DNA of 64,000 nucleotides, from positions 42,351,797-42,415,796 of the forward strand of contig CP136061.1 in the NCBI GenBank assembly GCA_032622095.1, read 5' to 3'. This document shows, piece after piece, positions 1 through 9,735 of this stretch. Both the position numbers and the translations under genes were made by a program. This DNA comes from Siphonodentalium dalli (Eukaryota; Mollusca; Scaphopoda; Gadilida; Siphonodentaliidae). Numbering within the stretch: position 1 is the first letter of the stretch; every line of letters begins with the position of its first letter. The notes beneath the pieces were generated by a model. The model was not told the DNA's origin and did not search any database. It saw only the letters and a program-made list of their open reading frames with translations.

Positions 1-317
1 ATTTCAGTTTGAATAAATTGGAAGTTAGTCAAGACGGTCATACAATACATAACCGTCCATTTGAACCAAACTTCGCAACAAAACAATGTCTCAGATCATA
101 TTTATCTTTGTATCAATCTTTAGGAATGGTTGGTGTTAACAAATCAATTGGCATTAATTTAAAAGAATATATGAATGGTTATTGTTTGTGGGGTTTCGAC
201 TTGACACCGGACCAAGGAAGCGACGAGGGACATCTACATCCTATAAAGACAGGGAACCTGCGTTTGGAGCTTCAGTTCTTGACAGCTCTCACTACAGCCG
301 TCAACGTTTTGGTGTAA
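1..317 (+). pseudogene. Major capsid protein, C-terminal part, truncated by a stop
   Basis: The reading frame corresponds to the last third of the capsid protein encoded intact at 37009-38313, entering at about residue 310. At 315-317 the codon is TAA where the intact copy has TAT, so the product would lose its last 19 residues. The downstream codons after the stop still match the intact gene. The same base change is present in the two further copies downstream, so it predates the triplication. The 5' part lies outside the window. Whether a capsid lacking the tail still assembles cannot be judged from sequence. Confidence 0.85.
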
Positions 318-378
318 GCTGAATTCGACAGTGAAATAGAGATCACAGCTTTGAGAGAAGTGCTTACTGACTATTAGG

Positions 379-837
379 ATGGAGTTCACAACACAGCTAT
401 GGAACTACTATGAAGAATACCGACGTTCACAACACGTTGCTCCGAGATTAAAACTGATCTTGGACACACTCAACAACGCTACGATTGAAGAACTACAAGA
501 AATTATTCGCAAGGAAGTGTCAGCAAACTGTGAAGGATGTAAAATAGAACATCCTAGTCAACGTGAACATGTTCTGTGTTTGTTCTCTACAACTGATGAT
601 TGGACAAACCAGTTTATCGACTTAGCACTGATTAAACTTGACATATACAATGTTATGGAAAGATGGTTCCCGAAGCTGATGGAGTTAAACCCACACTGCA
701 AGGAGAAGTTCGAAGCATACCTTATGTGGGATCATCTGAGAAACAGTTTGGAGCTCAACCGCAAAAAAATCGATGCAGAGTGGACTCTGATGTGGTCACA
801 GCGAGTCAAAGAGAATTACAACGATGCAGACAGCTGA
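379..837 (+). CDS. Conserved Polinton protein with CxxC…HPSQxxH motif (unit 1)
   Basis: 152 aa, intact, the same protein as at 38315-38773 with 1 or 2 substitutions. It begins a few bases after the capsid reading frame of the complete element would end, and its last 14 bp overlap the protease start. Residues C51, C54, H58, H64 and C67 (within EGCKIEHPSQREH) form a plausible zinc-binding cluster, and the rest is predicted helical and acidic or amphipathic. I know no defined function; proteins with this cluster recur next to the protease in Polintons, so a structural or morphogenesis role is inferred from context only. Confidence 0.75.
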   Translation: MEFTTQLWNYYEEYRRSQHVAPRLKLILDTLNNATIEELQEIIRKEVSANCEGCKIEHPSQREHVLCLFSTTDDWTNQFIDLALIKLDIYNVMERWFPKLMELNPHCKEKFEAYLMWDHLRNSLELNRKKIDAEWTLMWSQRVKENYNDADS

Positions 838-1297
838 ACTTCAATATATTCTAGACAATTCCTGGTTGCGTAAACTTAACACATATGTTTGTGCTAGAGA
901 TCTGTTACCAGAGAAGAAACCACAACATATTCAAGCATATATTGTGAACACGCACTCATCGGATCAGCCAGGAGAACACTGGACCTTGATGTTATTCAAG
1001 GGAAGATCAGCTGTATACTTCGACTCATTTGGACTACCACCACCGAGACGATATATGTTACCATTCATAAAAAGGAACTCATCAGCATGGACTATGAATA
1101 CAACACGATATCAACATCGTGCGACAAATGTGTGTGGATTATATTGTATATTCGCACTCCACCACATGATGAAAGGAAAGAGGATGAAAAGATTATTCAA
1201 TTCTCGCGATTTCTTCAAGAATGACAGAACAATAGTTCGATGGTTTGGAAAACACTATGGTCGATTATACAGAAAAGCAAATTTGCTGTTGAATTAA
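824..1297 (+). CDS. Adenain-type cysteine protease (unit 1)
   Basis: 157 aa, identical to the protease of the complete element. It has the catalytic order of adenovirus-type maturation proteases: His52 in GEHWTL, Asp67 in YFDSFG, Gln97 (oxyanion) and Cys104 in NVCGLYC. The ATG lies inside the last codons of the preceding gene (ATGCAGACAGCTGA), a 14-bp overlap that fixes the start. It would process capsid or core precursors in assembling particles. The reading frame is intact although the neighbouring capsid is truncated. Confidence 0.92.
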   Translation: MQTAELQYILDNSWLRKLNTYVCARDLLPEKKPQHIQAYIVNTHSSDQPGEHWTLMLFKGRSAVYFDSFGLPPPRRYMLPFIKRNSSAWTMNTTRYQHRATNVCGLYCIFALHHMMKGKRMKRLFNSRDFFKNDRTIVRWFGKHYGRLYRKANLLLN

Positions 1298-1755
1298 ACT
1301 TCACCAGCACATCGACGGCTGATATACATACAACGCAAAGAAGACGACGACCAGATAACAACGAATGTGTCAACAACTCCACAAAATAGACTCTTTTGTT
1401 ATTGATTCAGCGTAGGATGTTGTAGGATGTTATAGGATGTTCAATTAAGTTTCTTCAAATCTGAGACCTTGTTTTGTACATAAATTATTGTTCTTTGTTA
1501 ATATTATTGATGTATAATAATATATTATTGTTCATTGTTCTTGTTCTTGTTTTTGAAAAATAAATGATAAATTTCAACAAAATCGTTTTCACTGTAGGAT
1601 CCCCACCAATTGATTCTGTTCGTGTCGATGTGTCATCTCTGGTCAGAATTATACAAACTTTAAATTAGTAATGAAAAAATGTCTCTAAGTCCATTTTCAT
1701 TTTTTCGATCAGAAATGTCACATCAATGACAGGAACATCTATCCTCAGGCTGGGA

Positions 1756-2031
1756 ACAATACATAACCGTCCATTTGAACCAAACTTCGCAACAAAACAA
1801 TGTCTCAGATCATATTTATCTTTGTATCAATCTTTAGGAATGGTTGGTGTTAACAAATCAATTGGCATTAATTTAAAAGAATATATGAATGGTTATTGTT
1901 TGTGGGGTTTCGACTTGACACCGGACCAAGGAAGCGACGAGGGACATCTACATCCTATAAAGACAGGGAACCTGCGTTTGGAGCTTCAGTTCTTGACAGC
2001 TCTCACTACAGCCGTCAACGTTTTGGTGTAA
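1756..2031 (+). pseudogene. Capsid C-terminal fragment (unit 2), fused to terminal-repeat sequence
   Basis: Only about the last 90 codons of the capsid gene are present. Its frame is open upstream into terminal-repeat sequence, so an ATG at 1726 would give a chimeric 101-residue ORF whose first ten residues come from noncoding repeat DNA. It ends at the same premature TAA (2029-2031) as unit 1. It is a duplication by-product, not a working capsid. Confidence 0.85.
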
Positions 2032-2092
2032 GCTGAATTCGACAGTGAAATAGAGATCACAGCTTTGAGAGAAGTGCTTACTGACTATTAGG

Positions 2093-2551
2093 ATGGAGTT
2101 CATAACACAGCTATGGAACTACTATGAAGAATACCGACGTTCACAACACGTTGCTCCGAGATTAAAACTGATCTTGGACACACTCAACAACGCTACGATT
2201 GAAGAACTACAAGAAATTATTCGCAAGGAAGTGTCAGCAAACTGTGAAGGATGTAAAATAGAACATCCTAGTCAACGTGAACATGTTCTGTGTTTGTTCT
2301 CTACAACTGATGATTGGACAAACCAGTTTATCGACTTAGCACTGATTAAACTTGACATATACAATGTTATGGAAAGATGGTTCCCGAAGCTGATGGAGTT
2401 AAACCCACACTGCAAGGAGAAGTTCGAAGCATACCTTATGTGGGATCATCTGAGAAACAGTTTGGAGCTCAACCGCAAAAAATTCGATGCAGAGTGGACT
2501 CTGATGTGGTCACAGCGAGTCAAAGAGAATTACAACGATGCAGACAGCTGA
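2093..2551 (+). CDS. Conserved Polinton protein with CxxC…HPSQxxH motif (unit 2)
   Basis: 152 aa, intact. It differs from unit 1 by Thr to Ile at residue 4 and Ile to Phe near residue 131. The Cys/His cluster (C51, C54, H58, H64, C67) is unchanged. It overlaps the following protease by 14 bp as in the complete element. Confidence 0.72.
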   Translation: MEFITQLWNYYEEYRRSQHVAPRLKLILDTLNNATIEELQEIIRKEVSANCEGCKIEHPSQREHVLCLFSTTDDWTNQFIDLALIKLDIYNVMERWFPKLMELNPHCKEKFEAYLMWDHLRNSLELNRKKFDAEWTLMWSQRVKENYNDADS

Positions 2552-3011
2552 ACTTCAATATATTCTAGACAATTCCTGGTTGCGTAAACTTAACACATAT
2601 GTTTGTGCTAGAGATCTGTTACCAGAGAAGAAACCACAACATATTCAAGCATATATTGTGAACACGCACTCATCGGATCAGCCAGGAGAACACTGGACCT
2701 TGATGTTATTCAAGGGAAGATCAGCTGTATACTTCGACTCATTTGGACTACCACCACCGAGACGATATATGTTACCATTCATAAAAAGGAACTCATCAGC
2801 ATGGACTATGAATACAACACGATATCAACATCGTGCGACAAATGTGTGTGGATTATATTGTATATTCGCACTCCACCACATGATGAAAGGAAAGAGGATG
2901 AAAAGATTATTCAATTCTCGGGATTTCTTCAAGAATGACAGAACAATAGTTCGATGGTTTGGAAAACACTATGGTCGATTATACAGAAAAGCAAATTTGC
3001 TGTTGAATTAA
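2538..3011 (+). CDS. Adenain-type cysteine protease (unit 2)
   Basis: 157 aa with all catalytic residues (His52, Asp67, Gln97, Cys104). The protein is identical to unit 1; a silent CTCGCGAT to CTCGGGAT difference is shared with the complete element at 38760-39233, showing mosaic sharing of variants between P1 units and P2. Confidence 0.9.
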   Translation: MQTAELQYILDNSWLRKLNTYVCARDLLPEKKPQHIQAYIVNTHSSDQPGEHWTLMLFKGRSAVYFDSFGLPPPRRYMLPFIKRNSSAWTMNTTRYQHRATNVCGLYCIFALHHMMKGKRMKRLFNSRDFFKNDRTIVRWFGKHYGRLYRKANLLLN

Positions 3012-3469
3012 ACTTCACCAGCACATCGACGGCTGATATACATACAACGCAAAGAAGACGACGACCAGATAACAACGAATGTGTCAACAACTCCACAAAA
3101 TAGACTCTTTTGTTATTGATTCAGCGTAGGATGTTGTAGGATGTTATAGGATGTTCAATTAAGTTTCTTCAAATCTGAGACCTTGTTTTGTACATAAATT
3201 ATTGTTCTTTGTTAATATTATTGATGTATAATAATATATTATTGTTCATTGTTCTTGTTCTTGTTTTTGAAAAATAAATGATAAATTTCAACAAAATCGT
3301 TTTCACTGTAGGATCCCCACCAATTGATTCTGTTCGTGTCGATGTGTCATCTCTGGTCAGAATTATACAAACTTTAAATTAGTAATGAAAAAATGTCTCT
3401 AAGTCCATTTTCATTTTTTCGATCAGAAATGTCACATCAATGACAGGAACATCTATCCTCAGGCTGGGA

Positions 3470-3745
3470 ACAATACATAACCGTCCATTTGAACCAAACT
3501 TCGCAACAAAACAATGTCTCAGATCATATTTATCTTTGTATCAATCTTTAGGAATGGTTGGTGTTAACAAATCAATTGGCATTAATTTAAAAGAATATAT
3601 GAATGGTTATTGTTTGTGGGGTTTCGACTTGACACCGGACCAAGGAAGCGACGAGGGACATCTACATCCTATAAAGACAGGGAACCTGCGTTTGGAGCTT
3701 CAGTTCTTGACAGCTCTCACTACAGCCGTCAACGTTTTGGTGTAA
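3470..3745 (+). pseudogene. Capsid C-terminal fragment (unit 3)
   Basis: Same truncated capsid fragment as unit 2, with the same fusion to terminal-repeat sequence and the same premature TAA at 3743-3745. Confidence 0.85.
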
Positions 3746-3806
3746 GCTGAATTCGACAGTGAAATAGAGATCACAGCTTTGAGAGAAGTGCTTACTGACT
3801 ATTAGG

Positions 3807-4265
3807 ATGGAGTTCACAACACAGCTATGGAACTACTATGAAGAATACCGACGTTCACAACACGTTGCTCCGAGATTAAAACTGATCTTGGACACACTCA
3901 ACAACGCTACGATTGAAGAACTACAAGAAATTATTCGCAAGGAAGTGTCAGCAAACTGTGAAGGATGTAAAATAGAACATCCTAGTCAACGTGAACATGT
4001 TCTGTGTTTGTTCTCTACAACTGATGATTGGACAAACCAGTTTATCGACTTAGCACTGATTAAACTTGACATATACAATGTTATGGAAAGATGGTTCCCG
4101 AAGCTGATGGAGTTAAACCCACACTGCAAGGAGAAGTTCGAAGCATACCTTATGTGGGATCATCTGAGAAACAGTTTGGAGCTCAACCGCAAAAAATTCG
4201 ATGCAGAGTGGACTCTGATGTGGTCACAGCGAGTCAAAGAGAATTACAACGATGCAGACAGCTGA
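3807..4265 (+). CDS. Conserved Polinton protein with CxxC…HPSQxxH motif (unit 3)
   Basis: 152 aa, intact. It has Thr at residue 4 like unit 1 but Phe near residue 131 like unit 2, a mosaic of the other two units. The Cys/His cluster is retained and the 14-bp overlap with the protease is preserved. Confidence 0.72.
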   Translation: MEFTTQLWNYYEEYRRSQHVAPRLKLILDTLNNATIEELQEIIRKEVSANCEGCKIEHPSQREHVLCLFSTTDDWTNQFIDLALIKLDIYNVMERWFPKLMELNPHCKEKFEAYLMWDHLRNSLELNRKKFDAEWTLMWSQRVKENYNDADS

Positions 4266-4725
4266 ACTTCAATATATTCTAGACAATTCCTGGTTGCGTA
4301 AACTTAACACATATGTTTGTGCTAGAGATCTGTTACCAGAGAAGAAACCACAACATATTCAAGCATATATTGTGAACACGCACTCATCGGATCAGCCAGG
4401 AGAACACTGGACCTTGATGTTATTCAAGGGAAGATCAGCTGTATACTTCGACTCATTTGGACTACCACCACCGAGACGATATATGTTACCATTCATAAAA
4501 AGGAACTCATCAGCATGGACTATGAATACAACACGATATCAACATCGTGCGACAAATGTGTGTGGATTATATTGTATATTCGCACTCCACCACATGATGA
4601 AAGGAAAGAGGATGAAAAGATTATTCAATTCTCGCGATTTCTTCAAGAATGACAGAACAATAGTTCGATGGTTTGGAAAACACTATGGTCGATTATACAG
4701 AAAAGCAAATTTGCTGTTGAATTAA
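4252..4725 (+). CDS. Adenain-type cysteine protease (unit 3)
   Basis: 157 aa, identical in protein sequence to units 1 and 2 with the full His-Asp-Gln-Cys catalytic set. It is followed by about 390 bp of 3' noncoding DNA with three GTAGGATGTT-like repeats and AATAAA, then by the terminal inverted repeat. Confidence 0.9.
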   Translation: MQTAELQYILDNSWLRKLNTYVCARDLLPEKKPQHIQAYIVNTHSSDQPGEHWTLMLFKGRSAVYFDSFGLPPPRRYMLPFIKRNSSAWTMNTTRYQHRATNVCGLYCIFALHHMMKGKRMKRLFNSRDFFKNDRTIVRWFGKHYGRLYRKANLLLN

Positions 4726-5111
4726 ACTTCACCAGCACATCGACGGCTGATATACATACAACGCAAAGAAGACGACGACCAGATAACAACGAATGTGTCA
4801 ACAACTCCACAAAATAGACTCTTTTGTTATTGATTCAGCGTAGGATGTTGTAGGATGTTATAGGATGTTCAATTAAGTTTCTTCAAATCTGAGACCTTGT
4901 TTTGTACATAAATTATTGTTCTTTGTTAATATTATTGATGTATAATAATATATTATTGTTCATTGTTCTTGTTCTTGTTTTTGAAAAATAAATGATAAAT
5001 TTCAACAAAATCGTTTTCACTGTAGGATCCCCACCAATTGATTCTGTTCGTGTCGATGTGTCATCTCTGGTCAGAATTATACAAACTTTAAATTAGTAAT
5101 GAAAAAATGTC

Positions 5112-5402
5112 TCTAAGTCCATTTTCATTTTTTCGATCAGAAATGTCACATCAATGACAGGAACATCTATCCTCAGGCTGGGAACTATGGCCCAGTACCC
5201 CCCAGACATGGGCACTATGGCCCAGTACCCCCCAGACATGGGCACTATGGCCCAGTACCCCCCAGACATGGGCACTATGGCCCATGGGCCATAGTGCCCA
5301 TGTCTGGGGGGGTACTGGGCCATAGTGCCCATGTCTGGGGGGTACTGGGCCATAGTGCCCATGTCTGGGGGGTACTGGGCCATAGTGCCCACCATTACTA
5401 CT
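5112..5402. repeat. Right terminal inverted repeat of P1 with internal palindrome
   Basis: The outer end is CCCACCATTACTACT, the reverse complement of the left end of P2. The inner part (5112-5179) is unique sequence shared with both P2 termini. Between them, 5180-5390 is a near-perfect palindrome centred on CCCATGGG at 5281-5288, made of a 30-bp unit (GGGCACTATGGCCCAGTACC…) repeated three times and then inverted. P2 has four units per arm, so copy number varies. ORFs predicted across this region are artefacts of the minisatellite. Confidence 0.9.
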
Positions 5403-5504
5403 TGTGGTGTGGTGTCGGAAATTTGAATGCAATTCGGCCTGCTCTGATTGTTGTGGAGAAATATTCTCGCAAAACTGAATTAAGTTCTGATAAAAAATTT
5501 ACCT

Positions 5505-5576
5505 TTCCCATGCCGGGAATCGAACCCGGGCCGCCTGGGTGAAAGCCAGGAATCCTAACCACTAGACCACATGGGA
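5505..5576 (-). tRNA. tRNA-Glu (TTC), unit 1
   Basis: 72 nt with a full cloverleaf: acceptor TCCCATG/CATGGGA plus discriminator A, D arm GGTCTAGTGGTTAGGAT, anticodon arm CCTGG-CTTTCAC-CCAGG with anticodon TTC, and T arm with loop TTCGATT. Internal A and B boxes are intact. The 3' flank on this strand reads AAGGTAAATTTTTTATC, giving a Pol III T-run terminator. No CCA is encoded, as expected for eukaryotes. Confidence 0.96.
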
Positions 5577-5732
5577 TGGCCATAATTTTGTGCACGTTTA
5601 GTTCTCAAAATGTTTGGCGTCTGGAGTCTGTGACCGAATCTGATTCGAAGTATATTATAGGGCCCAATTTGGTGAAATTTCGGTCTGTCCTCATGCCTCG
5701 AACTGGAGCCTAGGTCACTCTCGCCGTTTTTC

Positions 5733-6009
5733 TGTGATAAAGTTACCCAGGTTCCGGAAATTGTGATAAAAGTTACCCAGGTTGGAGAGGATTGTGATAA
5801 AGTTACCCAGGTTAATAGCATTTCATGTTTAGCAACAAATTATAAATTTTTGCGATCAAAATGACGAACTACGGTACTAATAATAATTATGTCTTAATTT
5901 ATGCTTAATAAGGGCTATTACTTGCCAAAATTGAACAATATTTCCCTCTGTCAGTTTTAAATCGAGTTGATATTGTGAGATTTGCTTAACCTGAGTAACT
6001 TTATCACAA
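5733..6009. repeat. 21-bp motif, three direct and one inverted copy, in the array spacer
   Basis: TGTGATAAAGTTACCCAGGTT occurs at 5733-5753, 5762-5783 (one extra A) and 5793-5813, and its inverse AACCTGAGTAACTTTATCACAA at 5988-6009. The block lies upstream of both tRNAs of a unit and recurs in every unit. It has the form of a small foldback element with 21-bp ends; a regulatory role in tRNA expression is possible but unproven. Confidence 0.75.
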
Positions 6010-6051
6010 TTCAAACATTTTGACAACTATACTTGCAAGAGAAAATGGCCA

Positions 6052-6123
6052 TCCCATGTGGTCTAGTGGTTAGGATTCCTGGCTTTCACCCAGGCGGCCC
6101 GGGTTCGACTCCCGGCATGGGAA
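6052..6123 (+). tRNA. tRNA-Glu (TTC), unit 1, T-loop variant
   Basis: Same 72-nt tRNA as on the minus strand but with TTCGACT instead of TTCGATT in the T loop; it is the only copy in the array with this base. The cloverleaf is unaffected and the vertebrate tRNA-Glu also has C there. The 3' flank has TTTTG runs that can act as terminators. Confidence 0.95.
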
Positions 6124-6407
6124 AGGTGAATATATTTTGTCAAAACGTTTTGTTTGTTTTGTAGTAGAATTTTGCACCAAGGAGGTGTCACACGTTCTAG
6201 TCGCGACAAGGCAACCAAGGCAGTCCCATACAAAGCACACGCGACAGGCAAGTATATATTTCTCAAGATGTTTGAATTCTACATGACAATTTTCGGGCAG
6301 TCCGCTGTGGTGTGGTGTCGGAAATTTGAATGCAATTCGGCCTGCTCTGATTGTTGTGGAGAAATATTCTCGCAAAACTGAATTAAGTTCTGATAAAAAA
6401 TTTACCT

Positions 6408-6479
6408 TTCCCATGCCGGGAATCGAACCCGGGCCGCCTGGGTGAAAGCCAGGAATCCTAACCACTAGACCACATGGGA
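6408..6479 (-). tRNA. tRNA-Glu (TTC), unit 2 minus
   Basis: Identical to the tRNA at 5505-5576; intact cloverleaf, anticodon TTC, T-run terminator. Confidence 0.95.
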
Positions 6480-6954
6480 TGGCCATAATTTTGTGCACGT
6501 TTAGTTCTCAAAATGTTTGGCGTCTGGAGTCTGTGACCGAATCTGATTCGAAGTATATTATAGGGCCCAATTTGGTGAAATTTCGGTCTGTCCTCATGCC
6601 TCGAACTGGAGCCTAGGTCACTCTCGCCGTTTTTCTGTGATAAAGTTACCCAGGTTCCGGAAATTGTGATAAAAGTTACCCAGGTTGGAGAGGATTGTGA
6701 TAAAGTTACCCAGGTTAATAGCATTTCATGTTTAGCAACAAATTATAAATTTTTGCGATCAAAATGACGAACTACGGTACTAATAATAATTATGTCTTAA
6801 TTTATGCTTAATAAGGGCTATTACTTGCCAAAATTGAACAATATTTCCCTCTGTCAGTTTTAAATCGAGTTGATATTGTGAGATTTGCTTAACCTGAGTA
6901 ACTTTATCACAATTCAAACATTTTGACAACTATACTTGCAAGAGAAAAAGGCCA

Positions 6955-7026
6955 TCCCATGTGGTCTAGTGGTTAGGATTCCTGGCTTTCACCCAGGCGG
7001 CCCGGGTTCGATTCCCGGCATGGGAA
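6955..7026 (+). tRNA. tRNA-Glu (TTC), unit 2 plus
   Basis: Mature sequence identical to the minus-strand copies; 5' flank is the GAGAAAAAGG variant. Confidence 0.95.
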
Positions 7027-7310
7027 AGGTGAATATATTTTGTCAAAACGTTTTGTTTGTTTTGTAGTAGAATTTTGCACCAAGGAGGTGTCACACGTTC
7101 TAGTCGCGACAAGGCAACCAAGGCAGTCCCATACAAAGCACACGCGACAGGCAAGTATATATTTCTCAAGATGTTTGAATTCTACATGACAATTTTCGGG
7201 CAGTCCGCTGTGGTGTGGTGTCGGAAATTTGAATGCAATTCGGCCTGCTCTGATTGTTGTGGAGAAATATTCTCGCAAAACTGAATTAAGTTCTGATAAA
7301 AAATTTACCT

Positions 7311-7382
7311 TTCCCATGCCGGGAATCGAACCCGGGCCGCCTGGGTGAAAGCCAGGAATCCTAACCACTAGACCACATGGGA
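7311..7382 (-). tRNA. tRNA-Glu (TTC), unit 3 minus
   Basis: Identical to the tRNA at 5505-5576. Confidence 0.95.
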
Positions 7383-7857
7383 TGGCCATAATTTTGTGCA
7401 CGTTTAGTTCTCAAAATGTTTGGCGTCTGGAGTCTGTGACCGAATCTGATTCGAAGTATATTATAGGGCCCAATTTGGTGAAATTTCGGTCTGTCCTCAT
7501 GCCTCGAACTGGAGCCTAGGTCACTCTCGCCGTTTTTCTGTGATAAAGTTACCCAGGTTCCGGAAATTGTGATAAAAGTTACCCAGGTTGGAGAGGATTG
7601 TGATAAAGTTACCCAGGTTAATAGCATTTCATGTTTAGCAACAAATTATAAATTTTTGCGATCAAAATGACGAACTACGGTACTAATAATAATTATGTCT
7701 TAATTTATGCTTAATAAGGGCTATTACTTGCCAAAATTGAACAATATTTCCCTCTGTCAGTTTTAAATCGAGTTGATATTGTGAGATTTGCTTAACCTGA
7801 GTAACTTTATCACAATTCAAACATTTTGACAACTATACTTGCAAGAGAAAATGGCCA

Positions 7858-7929
7858 TCCCATGTGGTCTAGTGGTTAGGATTCCTGGCTTTCACCCAGG
7901 CGGCCCGGGTTCGATTCCCGGCATGGGAA
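7858..7929 (+). tRNA. tRNA-Glu (TTC), unit 3 plus
   Basis: Intact; 5' flank GAGAAAATGG, 3' spacer GGCAATTATA variant. Confidence 0.95.
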
Positions 7930-8213
7930 AGGTGAATATATTTTGTCAAAACGTTTTGTTTGTTTTGTAGTAGAATTTTGCACCAAGGAGGTGTCACACG
8001 TTCTAGTCGCGACAAGGCAACCAAGGCAGTCCCATACAAAGCACACGCGACAGGCAATTATATATTTCTCAAGATGTTTGAATTCTACATGACAATTTTC
8101 GGGCAGTCCGCTGTGGTGTGGTGTCGGAAATTTGAATGCAATTCGGCCTGCTCTGATTGTTGTGGAGAAATATTCTCGCAAAACTGAATTAAGTTCTGAT
8201 AAAAAATTTACCT

Positions 8214-8285
8214 TTCCCATGCCGGGAATCGAACCCGGGCCGCCTGGGTGAAAGCCAGGAATCCTAACCACTAGACCACATGGGA
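8214..8285 (-). tRNA. tRNA-Glu (TTC), unit 4 minus
   Basis: Identical to the tRNA at 5505-5576. Confidence 0.95.
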
Positions 8286-8760
8286 TGGCCATAATTTTGT
8301 GCACGTTTAGTTCTCAAAATGTTTGGCGTCTGGAGTCTGTGACCGAATCTGATTCGAAGTATATTATAGGGCCCAATTTGGTGAAATTTCGGTCTGTCCT
8401 CATGCCTCGAACTGGAGCCTAGGTCACTCTCGCCGTTTTTCTGTGATAAAGTTACCCAGGTTCCGGAAATTGTGATAAAAGTTACCCAGGTTGGAGAGGA
8501 TTGTGATAAAGTTACCCAGGTTAATAGCATTTCATGTTTAGCAACAAATTATAAATTTTTGCGATCAAAATGACGAACTACGGTACTAATAATAATTATG
8601 TCTTAATTTATGCTTAATAAGGGCTATTACTTGCCAAAATTGAACAATATTTCCCTCTGTCAGTTTTAAATCGAGTTGATATTGTGAGATTTGCTTAACC
8701 TGAGTAACTTTATCACAATTCAAACATTTTGACAACTATACTTGCAAGAGAAAATGGCCA

Positions 8761-8832
8761 TCCCATGTGGTCTAGTGGTTAGGATTCCTGGCTTTCACCC
8801 AGGCGGCCCGGGTTCGATTCCCGGCATGGGAA
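8761..8832 (+). tRNA. tRNA-Glu (TTC), unit 4 plus
   Basis: Intact; 5' flank GAGAAAATGG, 3' spacer GGCAAGTATA variant. Confidence 0.95.
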
Positions 8833-9116
8833 AGGTGAATATATTTTGTCAAAACGTTTTGTTTGTTTTGTAGTAGAATTTTGCACCAAGGAGGTGTCAC
8901 ACGTTCTAGTCGCGACAAGGCAACCAAGGCAGTCCCATACAAAGCACACGCGACAGGCAAGTATATATTTCTCAAGATGTTTGAATTCTACATGACAATT
9001 TTCGGGCAGTCCGCTGTGGTGTGGTGTCGGAAATTTGAATGCAATTCGGCCTGCTCTGATTGTTGTGGAGAAATATTCTCGCAAAACTGAATTAAGTTCT
9101 GATAAAAAATTTACCT

Positions 9117-9188
9117 TTCCCATGCCGGGAATCGAACCCGGGCCGCCTGGGTGAAAGCCAGGAATCCTAACCACTAGACCACATGGGA
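9117..9188 (-). tRNA. tRNA-Glu (TTC), unit 5 minus
   Basis: Identical to the tRNA at 5505-5576. Confidence 0.95.
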
Positions 9189-9663
9189 TGGCCATAATTT
9201 TGTGCACGTTTAGTTCTCAAAATGTTTGGCGTCTGGAGTCTGTGACCGAATCTGATTCGAAGTATATTATAGGGCCCAATTTGGTGAAATTTCGGTCTGT
9301 CCTCATGCCTCGAACTGGAGCCTAGGTCACTCTCGCCGTTTTTCTGTGATAAAGTTACCCAGGTTCCGGAAATTGTGATAAAAGTTACCCAGGTTGGAGA
9401 GGATTGTGATAAAGTTACCCAGGTTAATAGCATTTCATGTTTAGCAACAAATTATAAATTTTTGCGATCAAAATGACGAACTACGGTACTAATAATAATT
9501 ATGTCTTAATTTATGCTTAATAAGGGCTATTACTTGCCAAAATTGAACAATATTTCCCTCTGTCAGTTTTAAATCGAGTTGATATTGTGAGATTTGCTTA
9601 ACCTGAGTAACTTTATCACAATTCAAACATTTTGACAACTATACTTGCAAGAGAAAAAGGCCA

Positions 9664-9735
9664 TCCCATGTGGTCTAGTGGTTAGGATTCCTGGCTTTCA
9701 CCCAGGCGGCCCGGGTTCGATTCCCGGCATGGGAA
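9664..9735 (+). tRNA. tRNA-Glu (TTC), unit 5 plus
   Basis: Intact; 5' flank GAGAAAAAGG, 3' spacer GGCAATTATA variant. Confidence 0.95.

Larger units (their letters stand above)
44..5185 (+). repeat. Three tandem 1,714-bp units of the Polinton 3' region
   Basis: Units are 44-1757, 1758-3471 and 3472-5185. Each runs from inside the capsid gene (AATACAT…) through the 152-aa gene, the protease, about 430 bp of 3' noncoding sequence with AATAAA signals (first unit 1559-1564), and the first 74 bp of the terminal repeat (…GGCTGGGAAC). The junctions 1757/1758 and 3471/3472 join terminal-repeat sequence directly to capsid coding sequence with only 'AC' shared, which points to end-joining or replication slippage rather than homologous recombination. 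Units differ by a few substitutions, for example CTCGCGAT versus CTCGGGAT in the protease, so they are not plain assembly duplicates. Confidence 0.92.
1..5402 (+). mobile_element. Polinton/Maverick copy 1 (P1), 3' portion
   Basis: This is the right-hand part of a Polinton whose left part lies before the window. It is nearly identical to the corresponding part of the complete element at 22308-39973 and runs in the same orientation. It enters inside the major capsid gene, continues through a 152-aa gene and the adenain-type protease, and ends with the right terminal inverted repeat at 5402 (…CATTACTACT). It differs from the complete copy by a three-fold tandem amplification of a 1,714-bp segment and by a premature stop in the capsid reading frame. 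The near-identity of the two copies suggests recent activity or gene conversion. Confidence 0.93.

Noticed and set aside
5093-5542. ORFs with GHYGPVPPRH or MGTMAQYPPD repeats (also at 22287-22745 and 39609-39999)
   Set aside because: They are translations of the 30-bp minisatellite palindrome in all frames, not genes.
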